From NCBI RefSeq assembly GCF_964355755.1, contig NC_092671.1, positions 38,085,304 to 38,149,303 on the forward strand: a stretch of 64,000 nucleotides of DNA. Reading direction: 5' to 3'. The position numbers and the translations under genes are program-made. This stretch comes from Antedon mediterranea (Eukaryota; Echinodermata; Crinoidea; Comatulida; Antedonidae). Every line of letters begins with the position of its first letter. The first letter of the stretch is position 1. A model generated the notes under the pieces. That model worked only from the letters and a program-made list of their open reading frames with translations, ran no database searches and was not told where the DNA came from. Below, piece by piece: positions 12,012 to 22,610 of the stretch.

Positions 12012-12278
12012 GACAACGGCAACAGCAATGTAAGCACTAACAATAAATTCACTGTCCTATTAGACGAAGCAGAACATTTAGAGAACAATGACAATTATTT
12101 CCCTACAAATACTACATCAGCATCTACGACTGGAAGCGTTTTTAAACATCACAGACGTGGTCATGGTAAAAGAAATAAGACTGGTAAGAATATTACAAAT
12201 CATGGCAAATGTCTTTTAAATATTGGTTTCAACAATGTAAATCGATTACGCTCTAAAGTTCCAGAAATTTTAAGATTA

Positions 12279-15200
12279 ATGAATTCGGAAAATATACACA
12301 TATTTGGAGTTGTAGAAACTTTTTTAAAAGGTGAATTAACTGATGATATTGATGGGTTCCAATGGATAGGTAAAAACAGAAGTTCAAAGGGAGGTGGTGG
12401 AATTGGTGCATTTATATCAAAAAATGTTAAGATTATTGATGACAATGTTTTGAACTCGCGAGATGATACATATGAAAGATTATGGTTCAAAATCTCTCCT
12501 GGTGAAAATCAAATTTATATAGCCGTTGCATATTTTCCTGTTGAGGGAGTAGATAATGATTTATGTGATGAATTATATAACCAATTGCTTGCTGATATAA
12601 TTTGTATCGAGAATGATCATGGGGACACCGATCCCCAAATCATAATAATGTCTGATATGAATGCTAGGATTGGTAAAGAAATCCCTTATGGCGATCCAGT
12701 TCTAAACTCAAATGGCGAGCGTCTTTTAAATGTTCGTAACGACACATGTTTAAATATTCTTAATTGTACTCGGAAATGTGTAGGTAAATTCACATGGTTT
12801 AGAAACAATTTCCAAAGTACTATCGATTATATGCTTTGTTCTGATAATTTAGTCGATTCTGTTAAAGAATTTTTAATTGATGAAGATCGAATAATGGGTC
12901 TGGGGAGTGACCATAATGTTTTATTATTAAAATTACCTGTAAAATGTGTTGGTAAAGTATACGTTAATCGTAATACCAGATATAGCTGGGACTTTAAACA
13001 AGGGCAAGATTTTGAATTATTTCATGGTAAAATAGAAGAAAAGTTTAAAGATTGGAATGCCGATTCATACCATGATGTTGACATGCTTTGGGAATCATGG
13101 AAACAAAATTTAATTGAAGCGGCCCGCGAAGGAATTGGTGTACGTAAACAAAAAAATAGTAATAAATGCAATGCTTGGTTTGACAAGGAAGCCGAAACTG
13201 CTATAAAACAAAGAAGAGATGCAGCTCGTCTTCATAGAAAATGGGCAAAGAATAAAAGTAATTTAGATGAAGGGGAGAAGCTATGGCAAAGCTATCTTGA
13301 TAAGAAAAATCATACAAAGAATCTAATTAGAAATAAGATTACTGAAATGCAAGTAAATAGATCGATTGATATTGACAACAAAGGTGGTCGTAATTGCCGT
13401 GACTTTTGGAAAGTGCTTAAAGGAAATAAGCGCAAAAATGACACTGTACAATGCCTAAACATACCGGGCACTAATGAAATAACTTGTGACCGAAATAAAA
13501 TGAACTATACCGTCTTAGAGTATTGGAGTACACTAGGAAAGATGAATAGAAATTTAAATTCCGAGTATGATAAAGATAATTTCGTTAATAACCTTAAAAT
13601 AAATGACTGTAGGCAAAACGTTGAGGATAGCACTAAATCAATAGTTGACATTAAACTCACATTAGATATAGTTAAATCTGCTATCTACCAATCAAAAAAC
13701 AACAAATCTGCTGGTTCTGACAATATATCTAATGAATTACTTAAAAACGGTGGGACGATTTTAAATAGATTAATGTTATCACTATTCAAAAAAATTGTTA
13801 GTCTTGAAAAAGTACCGTCGGAATGGAATAGTAGCATTGTTGTACCAATATATAAAAAGGGTGATAGAAGGGACCTAAATAACTTTAGAGGAATATCTTT
13901 AACATCTTGCGTTTCTAAAATATTCAATAGAGTTGTACATTACACAGTTTCCGACTTCTTAGAAGAAAACAATACCCTTTCAGAAGTTCAGGGAGGATTT
14001 AGACCCCACCGAAGATGTGAAGACCACATTTTCACTCTTAAAAACATTGCTAGTTGCCGACTTGCGGAAGGCAAGAAGACTTACTTAGCATTCCTTGACA
14101 TAAAAAAAGCATTTGATAGCGTATGGAGAGATGGATTGCTAATGGCAATATGGAATATTGGAATTCGTGGTAGATTATGGAATATTATAAGTAGCTTGTA
14201 CGACAATGTTAAGGGGCAAGTAAGATTTGGTGACATTGAAACACAGTCTTTTGATATAGAAGAAGGTGTTAAGCAAGGGTGTGTCCTTTCCCCAACCCTG
14301 TTTTGCATAATAATGAACGAACTCACTAAATTATTACGAGAACACGCGTTAGGTGTGCGCATACACGATATCTGCCTTGGTAGCCTTTTTTGGGCCGACG
14401 ACATCGTACTTTTAGCAGATAGCGAAAAAGAACTCAATAAAATGTTAGATTTAGTATCCTTATTTGCTAAAAAATGGAAATTTAATTTTAATAGTGAAAA
14501 GTCAAATGTTTTGATAATAGGCCAGAATAGCGAAAAACTTTGGAAATTGGGGGATACTTTTATATCTGAAGTTGAAACATATAAGTATCTTGGTGTATAC
14601 ATCTCTAGAAATCTAAAAGAAAATTTCCACATCAATCAAGTTATTAAAAAGGGCAATAGGATCATTGCGTACATTAAATCTATTATAGATAGACTCAACA
14701 ATTTTGATCGTGTTGTATATGGAGATATCCTTTGGAGAAGTATCGGCCTTCCGACTATTAACTATGCTTGTGCTGTATGTGTCAATACAAATACTAAAGA
14801 CATACAAAGGATTGAGTCTCTTCAATTACAAATGGCGCGAACAATTCTTAAAGCGAGTAGAAGCACTGCAAAAGAGGCACTTTATGGCGATCTAGGTTGG
14901 CAACCAATTAAAGTAACTCAGGATATTTTTAAAGCAAAATATATAAGAAATGTTATGTGTATGGAAATGTATCGTTGGCCAAAACTTATATTAAACACAA
15001 TTATTAGACATAAGAATTTTAATTCAAGGTACCAATTTATTAATGAATTTGAAAAAACTTGTGATTATATTAAGTTCGATTTCAATGCCATTCTTAATGA
15101 TATATGTACAGGTACTGATATTGATATAAACTGGGTCAAGCCATTTGAAAATACAATTAAACAATCATATTCTACTTTTTGGAAACAAGAAGTATTAAGA

Positions 15201-15698
15201 AAATCATCTTTGCTTGATTACTCTTTGATAAAAGAGTCACCTAGCCTAGAACCTTACCTACTGGATAAAACAGATTTTTATGGCTCAAGTTTAAAATTTA
15301 AACTTCGTTCAAACACTTTACCACTTGGAAAAATTACAAATAAGTGGAACATTGATAATCTAAATGACAAGTGTAAGGTTTGTGGGTCAGGTGAAGAAGA
15401 TGTTAAACATTTCCTGTTTATTTGTAATAAGTTACATTGTATTAGAATGGAAGAATTACAAACACTTCAACGTAAACTTATTGCAATAAATTGTGTAGAT
15501 ACTTGGGTAAATTTTATTTCTGGTGACCTATCTATTAAGGTTCAATATGTCCTAGGAAGCACGTTATTCCATAAAAATAACTCTCACGACATTTATGCTG
15601 TATTTGACAGTTATTGTAAAATGTACACAAGCCGTGCCTGGAAATTAAGAAATTTCATTTCATTTCATTTATCTTTTTATTTCGGAATATCATGGTGA
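12279..15698 (+). CDS. LINE ORF2: AP-endonuclease and reverse transcriptase
   Basis: 1139 residues from the first ATG. The frame is open from 12012, and the endonuclease begins before this ATG (LLNIGFNNVNRL at about 12215-12250), so the ATG would remove the first EN block. EN motifs: GVVETFL, IIMSDMNARIG, TIDYMLCSDN and GLGSDHNVLL. RT motifs: VVPIYKKGDRRDLNNFRGIS, LAFLDIKKAFDSVW (motif A), GVKQGCVLSPTLF (motif B), LFWADDIVLLADS (motif C, with WADD for the commoner YADD/FADD) and ETYKYLGVYIS. Near the C-terminus CKVCGSGEEDVKHFLFIC is a CCHC-type zinc motif found in several LINE clades. No internal stop or frameshift is seen, so catalysis looks intact. The clade within the CR1/I supergroup is not resolved. 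It would perform target-primed reverse transcription in the nucleus. Confidence 0.85.
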   Translation: MNSENIHIFGVVETFLKGELTDDIDGFQWIGKNRSSKGGGGIGAFISKNVKIIDDNVLNSRDDTYERLWFKISPGENQIYIAVAYFPVEGVDNDLCDELYNQLLADIICIENDHGDTDPQIIIMSDMNARIGKEIPYGDPVLNSNGERLLNVRNDTCLNILNCTRKCVGKFTWFRNNFQSTIDYMLCSDNLVDSVKEFLIDEDRIMGLGSDHNVLLLKLPVKCVGKVYVNRNTRYSWDFKQGQDFELFHGKIEEKFKDWNADSYHDVDMLWESWKQNLIEAAREGIGVRKQKNSNKCNAWFDKEAETAIKQRRDAARLHRKWAKNKSNLDEGEKLWQSYLDKKNHTKNLIRNKITEMQVNRSIDIDNKGGRNCRDFWKVLKGNKRKNDTVQCLNIPGTNEITCDRNKMNYTVLEYWSTLGKMNRNLNSEYDKDNFVNNLKINDCRQNVEDSTKSIVDIKLTLDIVKSAIYQSKNNKSAGSDNISNELLKNGGTILNRLMLSLFKKIVSLEKVPSEWNSSIVVPIYKKGDRRDLNNFRGISLTSCVSKIFNRVVHYTVSDFLEENNTLSEVQGGFRPHRRCEDHIFTLKNIASCRLAEGKKTYLAFLDIKKAFDSVWRDGLLMAIWNIGIRGRLWNIISSLYDNVKGQVRFGDIETQSFDIEEGVKQGCVLSPTLFCIIMNELTKLLREHALGVRIHDICLGSLFWADDIVLLADSEKELNKMLDLVSLFAKKWKFNFNSEKSNVLIIGQNSEKLWKLGDTFISEVETYKYLGVYISRNLKENFHINQVIKKGNRIIAYIKSIIDRLNNFDRVVYGDILWRSIGLPTINYACAVCVNTNTKDIQRIESLQLQMARTILKASRSTAKEALYGDLGWQPIKVTQDIFKAKYIRNVMCMEMYRWPKLILNTIIRHKNFNSRYQFINEFEKTCDYIKFDFNAILNDICTGTDIDINWVKPFENTIKQSYSTFWKQEVLRKSSLLDYSLIKESPSLEPYLLDKTDFYGSSLKFKLRSNTLPLGKITNKWNIDNLNDKCKVCGSGEEDVKHFLFICNKLHCIRMEELQTLQRKLIAINCVDTWVNFISGDLSIKVQYVLGSTLFHKNNSHDIYAVFDSYCKMYTSRAWKLRNFISFHLSFYFGISW

Positions 15699-16243
15699 CA
15701 TAATAAAATCCATAGCAAAAGAGAGAAAAAAAAATCTTAATCTAACAGCTCATAGAACAAAAACAAAGATATGTAAAAAAATAAAGTCAATGCAACAAAG
15801 CATTCCATTGTATGTGCATTCTTGACACATTAAGAACGTGGCGATTAATGGCCATGATCAAGGAATTACTACTTGCGTTCACACGATTTTTAAAACTAAA
15901 AACAGATTTTCTAATGAACTCATCAAAGGATGGGACGTCATTTAAGACAAATATCAATTGTATTACAACTTTGAACTGTTTTATTTAAAAAAAAAGTGTT
16001 TTCTTTTCCATTGCTGTTGCAAAATTAGTAGTTGTATTAGTGTAGTTTTAGTTTGTAAATAAGTTTTGTAATAGCGTTGAGTCAAATTTTATATCATTAT
16101 CTCAAATATGTTTTATTTTCGTTTCAGTTTTTATTTTTCATTGTTTTTGTATTGAATTTTGTAATTGGTATGGACGCACCATCTACGCATGTGTGCCACT
16201 GTTAAAAAAGTGTTGTTCCAAATAAATATTATTATTATAATAA
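15699..16243 (+). other. 3' UTR and simple-repeat tail of the esterase LINE
   Basis: AT-rich non-coding DNA following ORF2. It ends at AATAAATATTATTATTATAA (about 16220-16243), an ATT-type microsatellite tail typical of LINE 3' ends rather than a long poly(A). Confidence 0.65.
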
Positions 16244-16639
16244 TAATAGTTATTGGTTTCTCTCCTTTAAAACGGAGGAACACGTAACGAGAGGTTCAAC
16301 CCATACAAAATGTTCACAAAAAGTTATAACAATTAACAATACTGTACCATATTTGTAAAATCTATGACCTATAAACAATACATTTAAGAAATAAGTGCAT
16401 ATTAAGGACAATTGTCGATCTTAAGGACAATTGACAATGCACAATTTTCATAATAGTAAAATCTATTCTAAAGCTAAAATTTGAAAAAAAAAAACAATTA
16501 AGAAAAATGTTTATTAAGGGGTTGAAATGTTTTTTAATGTTTCCGTTGTATAGGACCTGGGTCAGATTTGTATGCATTTAATTTAGGAGAGAATATCTCA
16601 ACTGATAGGATAATTTGACCCAACGAACAACATGGAATG
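16244..16639. other. Short AT-rich gap with the start of a repeat family
   Basis: No gene. The block at 16553-16613 (GGACCTGGGTCAGATTTGTA and following) recurs almost unchanged at 21764-21834 on the other side of the LINE at 17.5-21.4 kb, so both lie in one older repeat domain. Confidence 0.5.
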
Positions 16640-17090
16640 TGTGCCAAATTCGCTATCTGGGGCGACCATGCCCAAAATCGGGGTCAAAAGTTAAAAATGT
16701 GTGGTTCTTATATCTCGACAACCACTTGTCGTACAGATTTGCTTTTGGTGACAAATCGTTCAGAATATACATATTTATATTCAGTCTAACACAACCTCTA
16801 GCGAAAAAAATGACTGGAAATGCTTTTACTGACTTTTGACCCAAAAATGACCAAAAAACACATTCTCAGGTTTAATTATTCTTTAAAATGCCAAGGACAA
16901 ACTGTGTGGTATCAAATGAAAGCATTTGTATTGAACATTTCTAATTATGAAGCTAATTGTATGGAAAATGTGCATATTTTGATTACTTTTATACAAAAAA
17001 TGAATGGTAGCCTAATTGGTATGTTTATTTATATAATATTAAATCATTACATCATCAGTGTTTGGAAAAAAATGAGTATACAGTAAGTAG
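16640..17090. repeat. Left arm of an inverted repeat (partner 21890-22330)
   Basis: The sequence reads as the reverse complement of 21890-22330. For example, TGACTGGAAATGCTTTTACT at 16810 pairs with GTGACAGCATTTCCGGTCA at 22220, and ACCAAAAAACACATTCTC at 16851 with its complement near 22187. A TGACTTTTGACCC motif at 16830-16842 corresponds to a perfect AGGTCA-A-AGGTCA in the partner arm. Similar units occur at 60.6-61.1 kb. Confidence 0.7.
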
Positions 17091-17540
17091 TGTAAATTTA
17101 TTTTGGTTTATTTATATTATAAAACATTTTCTAAAGTAGCTTTATTAATTTTAACTTTACAATTCAATTTGATAGCATATTTGATTGGCTTTCATTTGAT
17201 ATGTCACATATTTCATTAAAACTATAAAAATATTGATTTATTATACAAAATAAATGTACACTACTTGCACTTACGTACAGTATACAGTACTCATTTTTGT
17301 CAAAATATGCACATTTTGTTGTTAAATATCATAATTAGATTTTCAATACAAGTTGGGTAGCAATGGATAGAATATTTTTATGGGCTTTCATTTGATACTG
17401 AATAGATCTTCTAAACACTTTAATAATTTAATCATTATAAATAAACCAAAATAAATTTACACTATTTAATATACTCATTTTTGTCAAAAATTAATAAAAT
17501 ATGCAAATTTAAAAAAAAAATCTACATCATTATTCATAAT
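17091..17540. repeat. Dispersed repeat units flanking the LINE on its left
   Basis: The marker AAGTTGGGTAGCAATGG occurs at about 17351 and again at about 21896, 22095 (variant) and 22441, each followed by ATTT.ATGGGCTTTCATTTGAT. This is a repeat of a few hundred bases present before the LINE at 17541 inserted. Confidence 0.65.
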
Positions 17541-17939
17541 TAAAAGCATAAACAAGCAAACACCACCTAAGTGGACGTCTTCAATTTTTTTCAATTCTGT
17601 TCCTTTTTCCTGCAATTATTTTATTTCAAGACTATTGTGAGTAGAAAGTTCATTTCAAGGTTCCTGAATCATCAAGCATTCTTTGTAACCATCTTGTATT
17701 TTTTGAGTTTTGAACTATATAAGTTTAAACTTTTTCTAGGCTAAGGAAGCTGTTGTTTTATCAAGCTAGACAGGCTGATAAGCTCATCTTGTCACCTACC
17801 AAAGACTGTTTATTACCATCAATAACAGCCTAGCTTGTATTTTTAGTAAAGCCATTGTTTCAACCAAGGAAGTCCTTTGTTTCAGAGAAGTTTACTAATA
17901 GCATTGGAATGTAGGTTCTTTGTTCTCAGCTGATTCAAC

Positions 17940-20900
17940 ATGTTGCAGTTAATGAACAGTTCGTTTCTCTTTGCTGTTTTGGCTTCAGCATTGTGTGTTA
18001 TACGTAGGCCTATTAAAGCAACGTATAAACCAACAATTAATGATGAATTCACACCCATTATGAATCGCCTGACAAAAGACAACTGGACATCTCCTACTTT
18101 TATAAATCCTGACAACTTATCAATTAAATCTCCAATATGCCAACTACTTGCACTTTCCAAGAAAACCATCACACTTTGTCGATTAAAGAAGCAAAATCTG
18201 ATCAAACTGAGTATCCTTATTATGATTGCTGGTGATGTTGCATCAAATCCTGGACCTGTTAACCAACAAGCACAAAATGACTTCAATTTAAACTGTTTCA
18301 AAAAACGAGGCTTACATTTTGTACACCTCAATATTCGTTCGCTACTTCCAAAAATTTCAGAACTCCGTTTACTAGCTCAACAAACCAAAGCGGCAGTATC
18401 AGCATTATCTGAAACTTGGTTAGACAACAGTGTAACAGATGCTGAAGTAGAGATTCAAGGTTATACAATCACAAGGAAAGACAGAAATTGAAATGGAGGA
18501 GGAGTGTGTATCTACATAAGAAATGATGTATCGTTCAATACAAAACCTGAAATGAATATTGACAGTCTAGAATCAATTTGGATTGATATATTGCTACCCA
18601 AGTCGAAACCTATTGCTGTTGGATGTTTTTATCGCCCTCCCACTTGTAAAGCATTTCTTGAAAACTTAGAGTCATCCTTCTTAAACTTAAGATCTGATTG
18701 TGAATTGTATCTTTTAGGTGATTTTAATATTAATTTTAATAGTCAAGATGAACCACTATTGAAAAGGTATAAAGATGTATTAAGTTTATTTAATTGTTCT
18801 CAAATTATAGACATCCCTACTAGAATAACCGATACTACAGCTACTACTCTTGATCATATAATTACCAATTCAAAAGAAAAAATATTACAATATGGTACTT
18901 TAAATGTTGGTCTAAGTGATCACTTGATCACATATTGTACCCGTAAAATATGGAGATGTCAAATTAACAGACATAATACAATACGTATTCGTAGCATGAG
19001 ACATTACAATAAGGAGTCTTTACTTAACAAACTTGCTAATGTTAATTGGGAGTCAACTTTATCATGTAACGAAGTAAATGAGGCTTGGTTTAGGTTTATA
19101 ACTGTATTTTTAGGTGTCATTGACGAAATAGCTCCTGTGAAAGAAGTTAGAATTAAATGTAGAACTGAACCTTGGATGAATGATAATATCCTTCTGGATA
19201 TTCGTCAAAGAGACAAACACCTATTTTTATTTAAGAAATACCATTGTAAAGACATGTACTCTAAATATTGTAAATTAAGAAATAAGATACAAAGAGATGT
19301 TAAGAAAGCTAAATCAGAATATTTCAAAACTAAGATTGAGGAAAACAAGGGTAATCCCAAAAAACTTTGGCAAACCTTAAAATCTACAGGTTTTAGTCAA
19401 CAAAGTAAATCTCAAAATACAATTGTACTTAATAATAATGGTCATCCATGCACTGAACCATTTTCTGTAGCTAATCTCTTCAACAAATTTTTCACTAATG
19501 TTGCATCTTTGTTAACTGATAAATTACCAAATTGTAATAATATATATGGTGTTAATACTACACCCTTCAAACAATACTATAAGAACAAAGGGATAAAGAA
19601 GAACAGTTTCGTTTTACAAACTATATCTAATGATTTTGTACTTGACCAACTAAATTCTTTAAATCCTAGCAAAAGTACAGGACTTGATAACATTCCTGCT
19701 AGATTTCTTAAGGATGGAGCTAATATTATTGTTCAGCCAATAACACATATTGTTAATTTATCATTATCTCTAAAGGTTTTTCCTAATGATATGAAATTTG
19801 CTAAGGTCACACCATTATTTAAAAAGAACAATAGGCAGGAAGTTAGTAATTATAGACCTATTAGCATCTTACCAGAAAAAGCTGTTTTTGTACAATTACA
19901 TAACTATCTCAATGAAAACAATGTAATTAATGATTTTCAATCAGGTTTTAGAGAAAATTATTCTACTGATACTGCTTTAATTAATTTAACCGATCATATA
20001 AGATCTGAAATATCTAAAGGTAACTTTACAGGTTTGGTGGTCCTTGACATACAAAAGGCTTTTGATACAGTCAACCATCAGATATTATTGCAAAAACTGG
20101 TTCATATGGGCATTGATAAAGATTCTTTATTATGGTTTGAATCATATTTGAAAGGTCGCTAACAAATTACATCAGTAAATGGCGTTCAGTCTCAACCATG
20201 TACTATATCTAGCGGAGTTCCGCAAGGTAGCATTTTAGGACCTCTTTTATTCATATGCTACACGAATGACATCCCAATTAGTGTAAATTGCAATATTATG
20301 TTATATGCTGATGATACAATATTGTTGTCTTCTGGTAATGATATTAGACAAATAGCTAATGATTTAAGTTCAAACCTGGAATCATGTAACAACTGGCTTA
20401 TAAACAACAAACTATCATTACATCCTGATAAAACTGAATCAATATTGTTTGGTACTAAAAGAAAACTTAAGAATGTTCATGATTTTGCTGTTATGTTTAA
20501 AAATAAGTTGATATGTAAGAAGAATATGATCTCATATCTTGGTTGTTTGCTTGATGAAGACCTGTCTGGAGAATCTATGGTTCAAAAAGGTGTTAGTAAG
20601 ACTAATTCAAGACTTAAATTTTTGTATAGACATTCTGCATGTCTAAATTTCTTTTCTCGTAAAATTCTATGTTCGGCACTGATTACTTGTCACTTTGACT
20701 ATGCATGTTGCTCCTGGTTTTCCGGTGTTTCTAAAAAACTTAAACAAAGACTCCAAACCAGTCAAAATAAAGTTGCTAGGTTTATATTAAATAAAAATAA
20801 TCGTGCACATATTGGTAAAGACGAACTGAACCAAATCGGTCAATTATGTCTAGAGGATAGAATTTGCCAACTCAAACTTAATCATGTTCATAAGATTTTT

Positions 20901-21140
20901 TATGGAAAATCAGTACCTTATTTGACTGAAAAGTTTCAAAGAGTTTCATCTAACCACCATTATATGACTAGAAGTAGTGTCAATGGTTTTTCAGTTCCTA
21001 AATCTGATAGTCAAATATCTAAAACGTTTTATTATACAGGCATAAAGGCATGGAATAACCTACCTCATTCCATTCAACAAATAGAAAACAAATTTAATTT
21101 TAAGAAAAATGTTAAATCACATTTCTGTTCTACCAAATAA
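17940..21140 (+). pseudogene. LINE ORF2: 2A-like leader, AP-endonuclease, RT; two nonsense codons
   Basis: One frame from ATG 17940 to 21140. Residues 1-97 form a leader with hydrophobic stretches (SSFLFAVLASALCV and LSILIMIAG). GDVASNPGP at residues 98-106 resembles the 2A ribosome-skipping motif. EN motifs: LHFVHLNIRSLLPK, SALSETWL, GCFYRPP, LLGDFN, LDHIITN and LSDHLI. RT motifs: VTPLFKKNNRQEVSNYRPIS, VVLDIQKAFDTVNHQ (A), SSGVPQGSILGPLLF (B), MLYADDTILL (C). TGA at 18489-18491 replaces a residue before NGGGV (probably Trp), and TAA at 20160-20162 follows YLKGR. RPISILPEKAVF lacks about six residues usually present between ILP and LEKAV, suggesting an in-frame deletion of about 18 bases. Both stops interrupt catalytic domains. 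Confidence 0.85.
18231..18257 (+). other. 2A-like motif, GDVASNPGP
   Basis: Nine codons at the end of the leader peptide of the 17.9-kb LINE. The 2A consensus is D-(V/I)-E-x-N-P-G-P; here the Glu is Ala. A hydrophobic segment precedes it, as in known 2A sequences. 2A-like sequences at the N-terminus of non-LTR retrotransposon ORFs are established in sea urchin and other animals. If active, it would release a leader of about 105 residues from the EN-RT protein. The Glu to Ala change may reduce activity. Confidence 0.6.
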
Positions 21141-21411
21141 CTTTATAAGTCAATCATAGTCTTTAATTTAACTTGTTTTTTATATTATTGTTTTTTTAAT
21201 ATTTACGTGTTTAATACTATACTTTGTAATGTTTATATTTTTTATTTTAGATTGTAAAAGGATCCCAATGGAAATAAGCTGATAAGCTTTTTGGGCTATC
21301 CTGGAAAGTCTTTTATAAATGTATTATTTGTAATGTCCGTAATTTATGTTATCACTTTGTATGTATTTTTTATGATGATTTTCCAAATAAATTCAAATCA
21401 AATCAAATCAA

Positions 21412-22610
21412 TTACAGATTTTCAATGCAATTTCAAAATGGCATCCAAATTGCCCTATCTCCGTAACCCTTTGGTCTATCAAAATGATATTGGTATCAAA
21501 ATACTCGGAACATATATATTCATATTAATAGGCCACTATGTAATTTTTTTGTCATTTTTTGTTAAAAGCAAAATTCCAGCTGATTTAGTTTCTCTACGTT
21601 GTAAAGTAATACAAAAAAGATGTTGCCATTTTTCTAAAAAAGATTAAGGGTGTCAAATCCGAGATGGCCACCAGTACGTAAAATATCCAATAAATTTAAC
21701 AAATTGGACAAAGTAACACGCAATATGAATAATAGTTAAAATGAATGTATAGTCATATAGTCTAGGACCTGGGTCAGATTTGTATGCATTTAATTTAGGA
21801 AAGAATATCTCAACTGTTAGTGTTATAGGATAATGATCTAGACTATCCTCAGCCTAGATATAAAAAAAACACAAATTAACTACAGATTCTTAATACAAGT
21901 TGGGTAGCAATGGAAAGAATATTTAATGGGCTTTCATTTGATACCAAATAGTTTTTTCAAACACTTAAATAATTTAATATTATATAAAAAAACATAACAA
22001 TTACGCCACCAAATACTCGTTTTTTGTATAAAAGTAATCAAAATATGCACATTTTCCATACAATTAGTTTCATAATTAAAAATGTTCAATACAAGTTGAG
22101 TAGCAATGGGTAGCATATTGTGTATGCTTTCATTTGATACCATACAGTTTATCTATTGGCATTTTAAAGAATAATTTAACCAGAAAATGTGTTTTTTGGT
22201 AATTTTTAGGTCAAAGGTCAGTGACAGCATTTCCGGTCATTTTTCCGCTAAAAGTTATGTTAGACCGAATACAAATATGTATATTCTGAACAATTTGACA
22301 CCAAAAGAACACTTGAATTATTAAATATTATAAATAAATCAAAATAAATTAACACTATTTAATATACTCATTTTGTAAAAAAATAATAAAATATGTACAT
22401 TTTTAACAAAATTAGCATCATAATTACAGATTTTTAATAAAAGTTGGGTAGCAATGGGTAGAATATTTTATGGGCTTTCATTTGATACCAAATAGTTTTT
22501 CCAAACACTTAAATTATTTAATATTATATAAATAAACATAACAATTACGCTACCAATTATTCATTTTTTGTATAAAAGTAATCAAAATATGCACATAGAA
22601 GATTATATAC
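21412..22610. repeat. Dispersed repeat units right of the LINE, including an inverted arm
   Basis: Several units with the marker AAGTTGGGTAGCAATGG (about 21896, 22095, 22441). The segment 21890-22330 is the inverted partner of 16640-17090. It holds a perfect AGGTCAAAGGTCA at 22208-22220. No coding sequence; the open frame at 21934-22143 on the minus strand and that at 16820-17086 on the plus strand resemble each other only because the DNA is repeated. Confidence 0.65.

Larger units (their letters stand above)
10419..16243 (+). mobile_element. Nearly intact LINE (CR1 superfamily) with PHD, esterase, CCHC and EN-RT modules
   Basis: Coding runs from 10419 to 15698 in one reading frame, interrupted only by two TAG codons (11025-11027 and 12009-12011). 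It is followed by a 3' UTR that ends near 16243 in an ATT-type simple repeat. Module order is PHD-like finger, coiled coil, SGNH esterase, CCHC knuckle, endonuclease, RT, C-terminal zinc motif. ORF1 proteins with PHD and esterase domains are known from CR1-like LINEs. The minimum extent is given; the 5' UTR probably begins 100-300 bp earlier. Confidence 0.85.
17541..21411 (+). mobile_element. Full-length LINE (CR1/L2 group) with a 2A-like leader
   Basis: The 5' UTR begins close to 17541 and the element ends at an AAATC-type simple repeat at 21388-21411 (AAATTCAAATCAAATC). Flanking sequence (CATTATTCATAATTA before, AATTACAGATTTTC after) matches one continuous repeat unit elsewhere (TTAGCATCATAATTACAGA at about 22410), which locates both insertion ends; the shared AATTA may be the target duplication. 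The single long ORF carries two nonsense codons and a small deletion, so this copy is inactive. Confidence 0.75.

Noticed and set aside
16653-16844. Small conserved protein with INIYIVNNL-like word in three places
   Set aside because: The similarity reflects a repeated DNA family; frames are broken differently in each copy and none has a supported start.
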